A stretch of DNA of 64,000 nucleotides from Ctenosaura bakeri (GCA_948474755.1 CAOLHI010002139.1:62001-126000), one strand, 5' to 3'. Positions 44,091-56,475 are shown, numbered from the stretch's first letter. Numbers and translations: made by a program. The notes: generated by a model from the sequence alone, not told the origin.

Positions 44091-47000
44091 TTATCCAAAA
44101 ATTTTTTCCCAAAATTTTTTAAAATCATTCCCTTTAACCAAACCTTTCATAAACCTAATTCTACATGTTAGTTTATCTTTAAATTTTCTTTTTTCCCCTT
44201 TTTTTCTTTTTCCCATTCCTCATTTGAAATTTTTCATTTGCTTTCCATTTTTTTTGCTATTATTAATCTCGCTGCAGTTAACAAATTTGTTATTAATTCT
44301 TTCTTTACTTGAGTACACTCAACCTTACAATATAGATAACAATGCAATATTTGGACATACTGGTATATCTGCTCCTATAATCTCTTTTATCTCTTTAAAA
44401 ACCTTTTGCCAAAACTCCATTATCTTATTGCAATTCCACCACATATGCATATATGTACCAATTTCTTGACATCCTCTCCAACATAATCTTGAATATTTCT
44501 CATCTATTTGATTTAATTTCACTGGAGTGGGTTACCTTTTCCCCACACAAATTTTATAATAATTCTCTTTTTTTTCTTTTTTATAATTTTTTTAAATGAC
44601 TTGTTTCCAAATTTTTCTCCATTCTTGTATATCTATATTTTGTACTATCTCTTCCTCCCATATTTTTCTAAAAAAACCCTTTCTTCTTGTTCTTTTGCTA
44701 ATATTTTATATATTTCACTTGTAATACCTTTTAGTATTTCATTTTCTTGCATATTTTCTCTTTGAATAATAATTTGTTCAAATTTAGTATATTCTTTAAA
44801 ATCCTTAACATATCTTTTCATACTCTTTGTCCATTGCTCTAATTGTATATAATTAAACCAGGATATTTTAGTTTCCTGAATTTTCTCTTTCATTCTATCT
44901 TTATTTATCATTATTTTCATCCATTTTTTTAAATTTTTCTTAAATTTTTTGTTTTTTTATTTCTTTCTTATTATTTCTCTTAAATTTATTGGAAATTTTT
45001 CCATCATCACTATCGGAGTTAATATTGATATATTCGGTATTAATTTTCTTTTATTTTTTTTCCATATTTCTATTATATTTTTTATAAAAGGATTTTCTAT
45101 CTTCTCCATTTCTTTCTTTGAAAAATTCCTAAAAAATATATTTTCTAATTTTGTCTCAATATTCATATCTTCTATCTCTAACCAATCTAAATCACCCTTT
45201 CCTGAAACCCCCTTATTATATATCTCAATTGATTTGCATAATAATACCATTTTAAATTTGGAAGTCCCCGGCCACCTTCTTTTTGACTTTTATACCAATA
45301 TTTCTTGTTAATCCTCGATTTTTTATTTCCATTACAAAAATTATTTAATATCTTTTGCCACTCCTTTAATTCTTCCTCTGAATTTTTTTTGGTAGCATTT
45401 TAAACAAAAAGTTTAAATTTTTGGTAAAATTTTCATTTTTACCACTGCTATTCTACCAAACCACGATAGCTTTATATTTTTGTAGTCCTCTAATTTCCTT
45501 TTTGTTTCTAATCTTTTAAATTTTTTGAAATTTTTTTCCTGTAATTCTTGTAAATTTTTTGTAATCTCTATTCCTAAATATTTAATTGATTCTTTTATTT
45601 TAAGTAATCCTCTTTTACTATTTTTAAATTTTTGTACTTCTTCTTTAGTATAATTAAATAACATTATTTTAAATTTAATTTATTTCTAATCCCGTCTTCT
45701 CCCCAAATTATTAAATGTTTATCTATCCTATCTATCTTTTCAATTGGATCCTTAATTGTCAACAATGTGTCATCTGCAAATAAGCTTATTTTATTTTTTT
45801 CCTTAACTCCAATTCCTTCCAAATTCTCATCATTTCTTATCACATTCGCTAACATTTCTATAACTATTGCAAATAAAACTGGAGATAATGGACATCCTTG
45901 TTTGTTCCTCTTGTTATTTGAATCTGTTCTGTAAATCCATCATTTACCATCACTACAGATGTATTATGTGAATACAATTGATTTATTAACCCTTTAAATC
46001 TCTCTCCTAATCCTATTTTATTTAAAATTGTTTTTAATGCCGGCCATTCCACACAATCAAAGGCTTTAAATATTTTTAGGGCTAAAATTCCAGCTTTTTG
46101 TTTATCTCTTTCCATTATATTTATTTTATTTATCGTTTTCCCCCATTAAATTTGCCATCTGTCTTCCTTGAATAAAACCACATTGATCTTTATGTATATA
46201 CTTATAAATAAATTTATTTAACCTCTTCGCCATTATTGCTGTCAAGATTTTTGCATCTTGATTTATTAAAGATATTGGTCTATAAGAACCTGGATCCATA
46301 GGATCCTTATTTGGTTTTAAAATTAATATTATTAGTGACTGCTTCCATGATAATGGAATTTTTTACCCCCCCAATATACTATTATATAACACTTTTAGTT
46401 TAGGAATTAGACCTTTTTTAAATGTTTTATAATATTCTGGACCTAGTCCATCCAATCCTGGTGATTTTCCTCCTTTTAAATTATTTATTACTTCTTCTAT
46501 TTCCTCTTCTGATATCATTTCTTCCATCAATCCTTTATCTTGTTCTGTTAATCTTACTTTCCAATTTTTATTAATATACTCCTCATGTTCTCTAAAGATT
46601 TATCTTCTGCTGAATACAATTCTTTAAAAAAATTTCCCCAAATATTTTTAATTTCTCTTTCATTAACCTTTTTTCTTTACCAAAATTTTTCTTTAACTAC
46701 GCCAATCATATTTCTAGTTTTTTTTGATTGTACTGATTTAGCCAGCATTTTAGAATTTTTATTACTATATTCAAAGTATTCCCTTTCCAAGTATATTAGA
46801 TTTTTCTAACTTCGTCCATTTCTATCTTTTCTAATTCATCTCTTTTTGCTTGTAATATTATTAATTTCTGTTTAGTTCTATCTATTATATAATCATTCTC
46901 TAATTCCTTTATTTCTTTTTCTAATTTTAATTTTTTTTCTCCTAAATTTTCTCTTTAATTTTTCTTTATTTTTTAAAAGCATAACCCCTTACCACTGCCT

Positions 47001-47870
47001 TCATTGTATCCCACAATACATCTTGTGTTACTTCCTTATTGTTTATATCCCAAATTTCTTGCCACTCCTTCTCTATTTTATTTACTATCTCCTTATAATT
47101 AAATAACTTAGTATCCAGTCTCCACCTTTTTGCTTCTCTATAATTCCTTTTCATAGTTATATCCAAGTTCATCAAACATGATCTGTCACTTTTATTGTTT
47201 CAATTTCTGTATTTATTAATCTAGGTATCATATTCTTTGAAACAAAAATATAATCTATTCTTGAGTAATTTTTATGAACTGATGAATAATACGTATATTT
47301 CTTTTTTTTCACCCTTTATTAGCCTCCAAACTCTATCAGTTCATTTCTACTCACTAATTTATTCAAAATTGTTATATTATTATATCTATCTTTTTTAATT
47401 GATGGATCTGATTTATCTTTCCATCTATCCATCACCATATTAAAATCACCTTCAATTGTATAGTCTCCTTTTTTTTTTTTTTTATCTTATTAAATATTTC
47501 TTCATAAAACTCTTTTTGCTTTTATTAGGTCGTAAAATTCATTATGCCATATGTTTCTCCATCTATTTCACCTTGTATAATTACATATTACCTTTTTATC
47601 TAACTCCACACTTGTTACAATGAAATTGCATCTTTTGGAAATTATTATTGCAACTCCTCTTGATTTGGATGTACCAAATGCTTCCTCATAAATGGCTACC
47701 CAGTTTTAATCTAAGCTCATTTTTTTTTTCTCTTTTTCCATGTGTTTCTTGTAAAAAAATTTATTCACTTTTTCCTTTTTTTTAAAATCGATTCTATCCT
47801 TTTTCTCTTTATTATTGACCCCCCAAAACCCTTTTACATTCAATGTTGATATTCTCAATCTATTCTCCAT
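44091..47870 (-). pseudogene. ORF2: L1 ORF2 (endonuclease and reverse transcriptase), broken
   Basis: The likely start is ATG at 47870, opening MENRLRISTLNVKGFWG, the usual endonuclease N-terminus. The likely stop is TAA at 44091, giving about 1,260 codons, normal for L1. Recognisable parts: linker WRLDTKLFN...WDTMKAVVRGYA (47100-46970), RT motif A region KIFKAFDCVEWPALK (about 46080), the catalytic FADD (about 45780), a thumb segment IKYLGIEITKNLQELQEKNF with SWFGRIAVVKMKILPK (45600-45420), and the C-terminal Cys/His segment CWRGCQEIGTYMHMWWNC (44480-44400). Frames change many times, largely within A- or T-runs. Confidence 0.9.
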
Positions 47871-47929
47871 TTTTCATATTTTGAATTTTCTAATTCCACT
47901 CCCCATTGGCTCTTTAATGTGATGGTGCT

Positions 47930-48160
47930 CCCCTTCCCCTTCCCTTCCCCCCCCCCACTCCCCTCCCCCTTCCCGCCCTCCCCTCCCCTCCCCACACAAA
48001 CATTTCTCCCCCCCCCTTCCTCCAAAGCGCTTCTGCCTTGGAAACCACCAGCCATGGTCCTGGGGGGGGGGTGAAAAGGGATGCCAACTCCCCATAGAGA
48101 CCAATACCCTCTCCCAAATTTTTTTTCTTTCCCATATTTTTTTTCCCTCTCTTCCCCCCC
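47930..48160 (-). other. G-rich inter-ORF tract of L1
   Basis: On the minus strand there are runs of G4-G9 (47947-47957, 48008-48015, 48061-48070, 48155-48163) and a GGGAGGGG pattern. It lies between ORF1 (stop at 48326) and ORF2 (start at 47870). In base content it stands apart from the A-rich ORFs. Confidence 0.75.
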
Positions 48161-48325
48161 CCTTCCCTCTCTCTACCCTCTTGCTTTATATATATATAAA
48201 TCTATCTCTATGCATTTATAATCTATAAGAATATATTTTACTCAGTAGTCATCTACCCTTCTCCTACTCTATGAAGTGCTCTTTCTTCTTCTTCTGTTAT
48301 ATCATATTGTTTCTTCCAGTCCTCC

Positions 48326-49228
48326 TCAGCCTCTGTCCTTTCGTTTATCTCCCGAAGTCTTCTTCTTTGCTCCTCCTGTTGCTCCTCCTGCTGCTCCTTC
48401 TTCAGTTGCTCCTCCCACTGCTCCTTCTTCCGCTCCTCCAACCGCACCTTCCTCTTCCTTTTCCTCTTGCTGGATCAGTTTCAGTTCTCTCAGGAGTTGC
48501 AATCCTTGTTCAAGAGAATTTATTCTGTGGTATTTGCCAGCATATTGGAATTTCAGAAAGATGGGATATCCCCAACTGTATCTTATCCCAACTCTCTGTA
48601 GAACTATGATGCAGGGTTTCATTTCCCTTCTCCAATTTATTGTTTCGCGGCATAAGTCATTATAAATTTCCACTGTGTTATCTCGATACTTCAATATTCC
48701 TGGATTCTTTCTAACAGCTCTCATCAAATCATCTTTCTTGTTGAAATTCGCAATTCTCATTATAATATCTCTGGGAATTATTCCTCTTCTTGCAGCTGAC
48801 ACACGATGAATTCTCTCTATGTCATAATCTTCCCATAAAATCTCAGGAACAATGCTTTTTAGCCATTTTAAAACTTCCTCTTTCAAGGATTTTTGACTTT
48901 GTTGTGGCTGCTCTGCGAATCCACGAATCCTCACATTGTTTCTTCTGTTCTGGTCTTGGAGCTGGATAATTTGTCTCTCTAACAAAGAAATCCTGCCATC
49001 ATGTTGTGCTAGTCTGGTCTGCTGATTCCCTTGGGTTTTTTTTATATCATCCACTTTAAGGTCCAATGCTTTTAACTCCTGTGAGATTTTTTCCTGCAAT
49101 TGCCCCATTTCTGCCCTTATATTAGATGTTATTGTAGTAACAAGAGCTTGATTAGACTCTGTAATAAGCTTGTGTATAAAAGTTTTTATCTCTTCATTAG
49201 CTCCGTTCGCAGCTTTCTTCGCCGCCAT
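48326..49228 (-). CDS. ORF1: L1 ORF1 protein, open, 300 residues
   Basis: An L1 ORF1p homologue (the RNA-binding chaperone that packs L1 RNA). Residues about 15-95 form a heptad-like coiled coil (LQEKISQELKALDLKVDDIK). NNVRIRGF at 97-104 marks the start of the RRM domain, and residues 160-240 form the C-terminal domain with RIHRVSAARR before it and IVLQRVGIRYSWGYP within it. Unusual: residues 247-300 are a low-complexity Glu/Gly/Ala tail made of EEGAVGGA-like repeats, ending in a basic stretch. Human ORF1p is 338 residues, for comparison. The ATG at 49228 is 412 bp from the 5' end. The frame has no break, unlike ORF2. Confidence 0.92.
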   Translation of the reverse strand: MAAKKAANGANEEIKTFIHKLITESNQALVTTITSNIRAEMGQLQEKISQELKALDLKVDDIKKTQGNQQTRLAQHDGRISLLERQIIQLQDQNRRNNVRIRGFAEQPQQSQKSLKEEVLKWLKSIVPEILWEDYDIERIHRVSAARRGIIPRDIIMRIANFNKKDDLMRAVRKNPGILKYRDNTVEIYNDLCRETINWRREMKPCIIVLQRVGIRYSWGYPIFLKFQYAGKYHRINSLEQGLQLLRELKLIQQEEKEEEGAVGGAEEGAVGGATEEGAAGGATGGAKKKTSGDKRKDRG

Positions 49229-49640
49229 TTTAATGACTTTTTCGTCTCCGTTAGAGTTTAAGTTTATATTTTCAAAATCTCTAACTAGACGATTATATGT
49301 TTTATCTGTTGCTGTAGGTCGCTTCCAAACAGGGTGTTTATAGACCTTTTTTTAGGCGGCATATATCTCAAGGACCACAAAGGGGGAAAAAAAAACTGTT
49401 TTGCTTTCAGTCCGTTTCAACAGTTATTTGCAGTTTAAACAGAGTCTTTTATTTTCCCTCCAGTTGGAGAAGAATCGAAACCAATCCACTATCTTATCTT
49501 ACATTCTTTCCCACATTATTCAATTAATTACTCACATTCTTTCTTTGTTTTGAAAAAGGCTTCTGAAATTATTTTATAATCATCTGTTCCGGGAGTGAAT
49601 ATTTAGCCTCTCTCTGCCATCGTAGTTGGCTCCTCCCCCC
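49229..49640 (-). promoter_or_regulatory. L1 5' UTR
   Basis: 412 bp on the minus strand, starting GGGGGGAGGAGCCAACTACG and then ATGGCAGAGAG. The start resembles the known human L1 5' end (GGGGGAGGAGCCAAGATGGCC), where a YY1 site with core ATGG sits just inside. No TATA box, as expected for an internal L1 promoter. Confidence 0.65.
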
Positions 49641-49655
49641 TCTCAATCATATTAT
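49641..49655. other. L1 target-site duplication, right
   Basis: TCTCAATCATATTAT, identical to 43564-43578. Confidence 0.9.
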
Positions 49656-50221
49656 CAAAAGGATATGCAACAGGAATAAAACACAATGTGAATCCAAAAA
49701 ACATCTAACATACATAATAATATTAAATTAAAGTAATGAGTTAGGGCCAGTGGTGCAGGTGCTAAAATTGGGAAATTCAGGCACTCATCATGACAAACTC
49801 CATAGCCAGGCCCACAGAGAAAGTCCAAAAAAGTGGGTAGCTGGTCCATATTTAAAAAAAAAACAAAACCTAAATTGAACAGTTTTCATCTTTACTAGGA
49901 ACAGGTGTTTTATAAAAATAATGGGTTAACTGCACATCTAAGACCCAGCTATCTCCAAATGATTTGCCTTATAACTTGGATTCCTTCCAGTAATATACTA
50001 CTGCTGGGAAGAATCCCTACCACACCACTGCAAATACTGCACCTAAGCTCAGAGGGTGAAAAGGAATCCCGATGGAGTAGTAAACACTGGCATAGTTCCT
50101 GCCAATCAAAAGTCCCAGCACGCCAATCCTGAAGACTCTGACTGTACTACACTACCAGCTAGGAGAGCAACATAACCAAACAGTATGGGAAATGCATATG
50201 CACTAGCAACACATTACAGCA
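49656..50221. other. No feature recognised
   Basis: No coding pattern or repeat family identified. Confidence 0.35.
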
Positions 50222-50441
50222 TTACAGTGATTTGGGTGTTGGACTAGGATTCTGGAGAGTGGGATTTAGATCCCCACTCAGCCATGGAAAACCACATGGT
50301 AACCTTAGGCAAGTCACACAATCTCAGCCTCAGCGAAGGCAATGACCAAACCCATCTGAATAAGTCTTGCCAATGAAACCCCATGCTAGGTCTGCCATAG
50401 AGTCACCATAAATTGGAAACAACTTGAAGGCACACAACAAG
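50222..50441 (+). mobile_element. tRNA-derived SINE (Sauria-type)
   Basis: Head 'gtgttggactaggattctgg', body 'accttaggcaagtcacacaatctcagcctcagcg', middle 'ctgaataagtcttgccaatg' and tail 'accataaattggaaacaacttgaaggcacacaac'. It sits against the truncated 5' end of the CR1 that follows. Confidence 0.87.
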
Positions 50442-50449
50442 AAAATTGA

Positions 50450-52265
50450 AGGGTATGGCCTATTCCAAAGGAATACACAAAAAAGAAAAGGAGGAGAGGT
50501 AGCATTTTATATCAAGAATGTGTACGGTTGTGAGGGGATACTTGACTTGCGGCATCAAAAACAAGTTGAGAGCACTTGGCTAAAAATTAAAGGTGAGAGA
50601 AACAAAAGTGAAATCATTATGAGTGTCTATTGGGCCTTCCAACCAGACTGAAGAATTGGATGATGCCTTCCTAAAATATATAACTAAATAGTCAAAAAGG
50701 AAAGATATAGTAGTAATAAGAGACTTCAACTACCCTGGTATTTGTTGGAAGTCACATTCTGCCAAGCTGTAAGGTCAGACAAATTGTTCACCAACCTTGC
50801 AGACAAATTAATTGTACAAAAGGTGGAGGAAGCAATAAGGGAATCACTTATTTTGGATTTGATCTAGCCAACAAAGATGAACTAATCAGTGGGATGGAAA
50901 TACTGGGGTCCTTAGGTTGGAATGACCATGTTCTCTTGGTATTTGTTATACAGAGAAAAGGGGAAGCTAAATGTAGTCAGACACACAGTTTGGATTTCAA
51001 GAAAACTGATTTCACTAAGCTCAAGTTAATACTGGGTGATTTCCTATTGTCAGAAATGCTCAAAGGAAGGGGAGTTCATGGTTTACAGTTTCTTAAAGGT
51101 GAAATATTGACAGCACAGTTTTGAACAATTCCAGGAAGAAAAGTGTCCAAAGAAACCAGGACGAATGTACAAAGAACTTTCAACCGAGCTGAGATTTAAA
51201 AGAGACATGTATAAGAAATATAAGAAGGGGGGAAACCATCAAGAGGAGTAATAACAACAATAATTATTAATAATAATAATTATTAGAAACAAATGCAAAC
51301 AAAATAGCCAATACTTGTGGGGGGGGGAATCAGAATTAGCTCTGGTTTGCTCACAAGGTTAAAAATAATAACAAATGGGGCGGAGTAGCTATGTTTGGAG
51401 ATGACTAAGGAAATTGTTGGGTCAATGTGAGAAAATGGTGAAATGCTAACAGAAAACAGAGAGAAGATCAAACTGTTTTACATTGTCTGCCTCAGTCTTC
51501 TCACAAAAGGAAAACAATGATCTAACTTGCAAAAAATACAATAAATGAAAGAGAAGTCATGCCAAAGTAATCTTACCTCTTTTTTTAATAGTTAGAATCT
51601 TGGTAGATCAGGGGAGTGTTGTGGATGTAGTATATCTTGATTTCAGTAAAGCCACTGGCAAGGTCCTTGATAATATTCCTGCAAGCAAGTTGAGGAACTG
51701 TGGGCTGCACAGTGTTATTTAGATGGATCTGTAATAGGTTCAGAGGCCAAACCCAGAGAGTACTCACTGAGAGTTGCTCTTATTCTGGAGAGAAGTGGGG
51801 TGCCCTCAGGGTTTTGTCCTGGCTTGGTGTCATTTAACATCAAGAAAGATATTGACAAGCTGGAATGAGTCCGGAGAAGGATGGCCAAGATGATCAATGG
51901 TCTGGAAACCAAGCATTATGAGTAACAACTTAGGGAGCTGAGTATGTTTCATTTGCAGAAGGGACATGATAGCGTCTTTAAATATTTGCACGGACATCAG
52001 GTAGAAGATCAAGATAGCTTGCTTTCTGCTGCTCCAGAAAGCAAAGCAATGGATGGCAATACAATAGAAGAGATTCCACCTAAGCATCAGAAGAATTTTT
52101 TAAATGTAAGAGGTGTTCAACTGTAAAATAAATTAGAGGGTGATGGACTCTCCAGCTTTGAAGGTCTTTAAACAGAAGTTGGATGGTTATATATTCCTGC
52201 CTACCAGGAAGCTGGACCACATGGTTCTTGCCATACCTTCCAATTTTAAGATTCTATGAATCTAT
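50450..52265 (+). mobile_element. Old CR1 LINE copy, plus strand
   Basis: Plus-strand translation shows CR1 endonuclease pieces (KRKGGEVAFYIKNVYGCEGI, then WLKIKGERNKSEIIMSVYW at 50500-50640), the GDFNYPGICW-like region near 50725, the linker near 50890-51240, RT scraps near 51620-51840 and the C-terminal FKYLHGHQVE segment near 51980. It ends 'aagattctatgaatctat', the CR1 terminus. Many stops, plus internal deletions in the RT, so clearly older than the CR1 copies at 34176 and 54001. An A/T-rich insertion with a TAA run lies near 51250-51290. Confidence 0.82.
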
Positions 52266-53541
52266 TATTTTAACAGCCATCAACTTTTACAAAGGAATCA
52301 ATCATACCATGTGGCAAACAGTCACTCTGAATTCAAAGCATTATGGAAGTTATAGTTCAAAAATGTAGTTTTTCCAAGTTTTGAACGTTAACAGCATAAC
52401 CTCATTTCATTTCTTCACTTGAGACAGTTTGGAAACAGAGATTCCACTTCCACACACATGCCCATACACATGCCCATACATATGCGTGCACACCACACTC
52501 AATATCTGAAGTTTTATTCAGGAAAAAAAATACACATGGTGTTTTGCACAGAAAATATTTTCTGTTATGTACAATATTATTTTATTATTTTTTTATTTTC
52601 CTTGCAGAACATGTAACAATTTTGAACAGAATAATCCCCAAATTGTGAAGATTCTTGTAAGTCCAGAATACTCCTTATCAAGGCTTCCTGACAGAAAAGA
52701 AACATCATGTTCTTTTTTTCCCCCAAAATATTTTCAAATATTCCTTCCATCTCTGCTCCCTCTCCCTGTCTGTTCAAGAGAAAGCTTTCCATGCTACTGG
52801 AGCAATGGACTTGGGTATTTTCTGTACACTCTGAGCCCTGAGATCAGCAGCAGCAGCCCTGCTCAAAGTACTCTTAGTGAGGCAGGTCTTTTCAGCAATA
52901 GCTCCCTAGATAAGGTACATCTTGCAGGGAGAGGTTCAACTAGTGCATAATTTGGCGACCTCAATGCCTTATGCTCTCAGAACAATGAATTCCTGTGTAC
53001 ATTTTGCAGTCAATACATGATTTTTCAAAGGGGTTTTACCCCTTTTATGTCTGTAGATCTTCCAATGATGCCTGTTGCTTTCAGTTGATGGTTTTGTTAT
53101 AGTGCTTTTTATACAGACTAAATTTTATTTGTATTTTTATTGTATGTCACTCTGATAGCACCTGGGTGACTGAGATGTATTAAAAATAAAGGAACACTCT
53201 CCAGCTTTCCCCAGAACAGACAGCAGGGGATTTCTTTCCTGACCTACCTTGACTCTTTTCTTACATACCCTTTCCCTGACCTAAATGAAAGCATATAAGC
53301 TTCTCAGCTGCTCCACAATCTTAGACTATGCAAATACTAAGAATAGCAAAGGATTCCACATATAGCATCAAATGTTTTCAACACTGTGTACCAAGAAGTT
53401 CTTAAGCATTTTGTTAAAGCAGATTGCAAATGCCCCATTAGACATACAATGTGGAATGGGGGTAAGGGAGAGCTGAACCCAAAGTGTGTGTGGCTCACTG
53501 CTTCCCATTCTGTATTAGGGGCTATTTCTCACTAGGAACTA
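52266..53541. other. No gene recognised
   Basis: A short minisatellite-like tract (cacacatgcccatacacatgcc repeats) lies at 52450-52490. No coding pattern. Confidence 0.35.
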
Positions 53542-53998
53542 TTAGTTTCTATCTGTGTTTCTTGTTAATTGCCACATTGCAGCCCTATGAATGACTGACC
53601 TACAAGTCCCCCTGGCATCAAAGGTCCTGCTCAGGTTTTGGAGACTCAGGGTCATGGCTTCCTTCATTGAGTCCATCCACCTGTAATGTGGTCTTTCTCT
53701 TTTCCTACTGCCTTCTGTATTGCCAAGCATCACTGTCTTTTCTAGTGAGTCAAGTCTTCTGATGATACTGCCAAAGTATGACAGCCTCAGTTTAGTCATC
53801 TAGGGCAGTTCAGGCTTGATTCACTCTAGGACCCATTTCTCTTTTTATCTCTTCATGGTACCAGTAGAACTCTTCTCCAGTGCCACATTTCAAGTGAGTT
53901 GATTTTCTTCACATCACAGCTTTCTTCACTGTCCAGCTTTCACAACCATACATAAAACTTGGAAATACAATAGCACGGACAGTCCTAAATTACTATCC
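53542..53998 (-). pseudogene. Bov-B reverse transcriptase C-terminus
   Basis: The minus strand encodes TKLRLSYFGSIIRRLDSLEK, then MLGNTEGSRKRERPHYRWMD, then SLQNLSRTFDARG. These are the conserved last 90 residues of Bov-B ORF2. Upstream, 'CESWTVKKA'-type sequence is present near 53930-53950 with frame breaks. Confidence 0.85.
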
Positions 53999-54185
53999 TG
54001 TGATAGAATCATAGAGTTGGAAGAGACCACAGGGGACATCCAGACCAACACACAGCTATGCAGGAACACACACAAAAGGATTCCCAACAGATGGCCATCC
54101 AAGCTCTGCTTAAAAGCCACCACATTCTGAGGCATAATATTTTACTGCTGGACAGCTCTGACTGTCAGGAAGTTCTTCCTGAGGT

Positions 54186-55962
54186 TCAGGTGGAATCTCC
54201 TTTCCTGCAGCTGAATCCATTGCTCCTTGTCCTAGTCTCTGGAGCAGCAGAAAACAAGCCCACTCCCTCCTCAACATGACATCCTTTCAAATATTTAAAC
54301 ATGGCTATCATGTCCCTTCTTAACCTTCTCTTCTGCAGACTAAACATACCCAGCTCCCTAAGCCATTCCTCATAGGGCATGGCTTCCAGACCCTTCACCA
54401 TTTTGGACACCCTCCTCTGGTCACGTTCCAGCTTGTTAATATCCTCCTTGAATTGAGGCGAAGAACTGGACACAGTATTCCAAATGAGGCCTAACCAATG
54501 CAGAATAGAGTGGTACCATTACCTCGCTTGATCTAGATACAATATTCCTATTCCATGCTGGCTTTCTTGGCTGCCACATCACACTGCTGACTCAAGTTCA
54601 GCTTGTGATCTACCAAGACTCCTAGATCCCTTTCACACGTACTGCCATCCCCCATCTTCTGTTTCTTCCCCCATCTTATATTTGTGCATTCCATTTTTTC
54701 TGCCTAAATGTAGGACCTTACATTTCTCTCTGTTGAATTTCATTTTGTTCGCCCTGGCCCAGCTCTCCAATCTGTCAAGGTCATTTTGAATTTTGATCCT
54801 CCCAATTTGGTGTCGCCTGCAAATTTGATCAGCATGCCCTCTACTCCTTCATCCAAGTCATTGAGAAAGATGTTGAATAGCACTGGGCCCAGGACAGAAC
54901 CCTCTCGCACTCCATGAGTCACTTCTCTCCAGGATGAAAACCAGCCACTGATGAGTGCCCTTTGGGTTCGGTCAGTCAATCAATTACAAATCCACCTAAC
55001 AGTAGCCCTGTCCAGCCCACATTTTACTAGCTTCCTTGCAAGAATGTCATGGAGAACTTTGTCAAAGGTCTCACTGAAATAAAGATATGCTACATCTACA
55101 GCATTCCTTTGATCTATCAACCTTGTAACTCTATTGTAAAAAGAGATAAGATTAGTCTGGCATGACTTCTTTCTGAGAAATCTATGTTAACTTTTATTGA
55201 TTACCGCATTGCTTTCTAAGTAATTACAAACTGACTGCTTAATGATCTGCTCTAGGATTTTTCCTGGTATTGATGTCAGGCTGACCAGTCGATAATTATT
55301 TGGATCCTCTTTTTTTCCCTTCTTGAAGATGGGGACATTTGCTCTCCTCCAATCTGCTGGGACTTCTCCTTTTCTCCAATAGTTCTCAAAGATTATTGCA
55401 AGTGGTTCAGAAAAGACTTCTGCCAGTTCTTTTAATATCCTTGAATGTAATTCATCTGGCCCTGGAGACTTGAATTCATCTAGTTTAGCCAGATATTCCT
55501 GTACTACTTCTCTACCTATTCTGTGCTGCATTCCACCACTTCCTCACCTGTTCCCCACCCCCCAGGTTGAATACTCCTATCCTTTTGGGAGAAAAGTGAG
55601 GCAAAAAAGATGTTGAGTAGTTCTGCCTTCTCTCTTCCCCCTGTTAGTGATTGGCCATCTTCTCCATGCAGCAACCCTGTCATTTCCTTGTTTTTCCTTT
55701 TGCTGCAGACATATCTAAAAATGCCCTTTTCATTGTTTTTAAGGTCTCTGGGAAGCCTGAGTTCATTCTGTACTTTAGCTTTTCTGACGTTCTCTCTACA
55801 TTTCCTGGCCATTTGCTTGAATTCATCTTTGGTGGTTTCACCATTCTTCCATTTCCTGAACATGTTTCTTTTAACACTTAGCTCAGCTGAGAGTTCTTTC
55901 ATCAACCATTCTAGTTTCTTTGGGCACCTGCCATTTTTCCTCCTTATTGGCACAGTTTTCAA
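54186..55962 (-). pseudogene. CR1 linker and reverse transcriptase, broken
   Basis: Pieces in order on the minus strand: linker [20 protein letters not shown] (55962-55516), RT start SPGPDELHSRILKELAEVFS and NNYRLVSLTSIPGKILEQII (55531-55187), then [19 protein letters not shown]...[13 protein letters not shown] (54979-54740), and the C-terminal [20 protein letters not shown] segment (54473-54186). The catalytic FADD reads FAGD, so the first active-site Asp is changed to Gly. The enzyme would be dead even without frame breaks. Confidence 0.87.
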
Positions 55963-56022
55963 TTGTGCCTTCAGTTATCTCACTTTTCAGAAACTCCTAT
56001 CAATCATGAATTCCTTTCTCTT

Positions 56023-56475
56023 TCAGTATTCCTGACCATGGGGTTTCAGCAAGTAACTCCCTAAGTTTACAGAAATCAGCTTTTTAAAGTCTAGGATGCG
56101 TGTCTGGCTACAACTGGCTTCTTCTTCCCACTGAATGACAAATTGCAAAAGAGCATGGTCAATCCCCCCTAAGGATCCCACCACCTTCACCTCATCAACA
56201 AGGTCATCCCTGTTGGTCAGGACCAGATCTAAAATAGTCAATCCCGTTGTCGCCTCTTCCACCTTCTGGACCATGAAATTGTCTGCAAGGCAAGCAAGGA
56301 ACTTGTTGGACCTTGCAGTCTTGGCAGAGTTTGACTGCCAACAAATATTAGAATAGTTGAAATCTCCCATTACTACTGCATCTCTCCTTTTTGAATGTGT
56401 GGTCATCTGCTCCAGGAAGGCCTCATTCAAGTCCTCAGGCTGGCCCGGAGGCCTGTAGCAAAGCCCCACAATCAC
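56023..56475 (-). pseudogene. CR1 endonuclease part
   Basis: Open for 150 residues: GLCYRPPGQPEDLNEAFLEQ, then VMGDFNYSNICWQ and LTILDLVLTNRDDLV, then GGIDHALLQF. These are the phosphodiesterase motifs (GDFN, and SDH reading as IDH here). The upstream part (56480-56640) continues with an interrupted KKGGGVALYVKD-like segment. Confidence 0.87.

Larger units (their letters stand above)
43579..49640 (-). mobile_element. Full-length L1 LINE, minus strand
   Basis: About 6.06 kb between perfect 15-bp target duplications. On the minus strand the order is 5' UTR starting GGGGGGAGGAGCCAAC, ORF1 (open), a G-rich gap, ORF2 (broken) and a 3' UTR ending in poly-A (the T-run at 43579). The coding strand is very A-rich. 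The junctions at both ends are exact, showing a complete insertion by target-primed reverse transcription. Confidence 0.93.

Noticed and set aside
48271..48665. Plus-strand Leu/Pro/Ala-rich frames of 112-129 residues
   Set aside because: They are antisense to the repetitive Glu/Gly tail of L1 ORF1.
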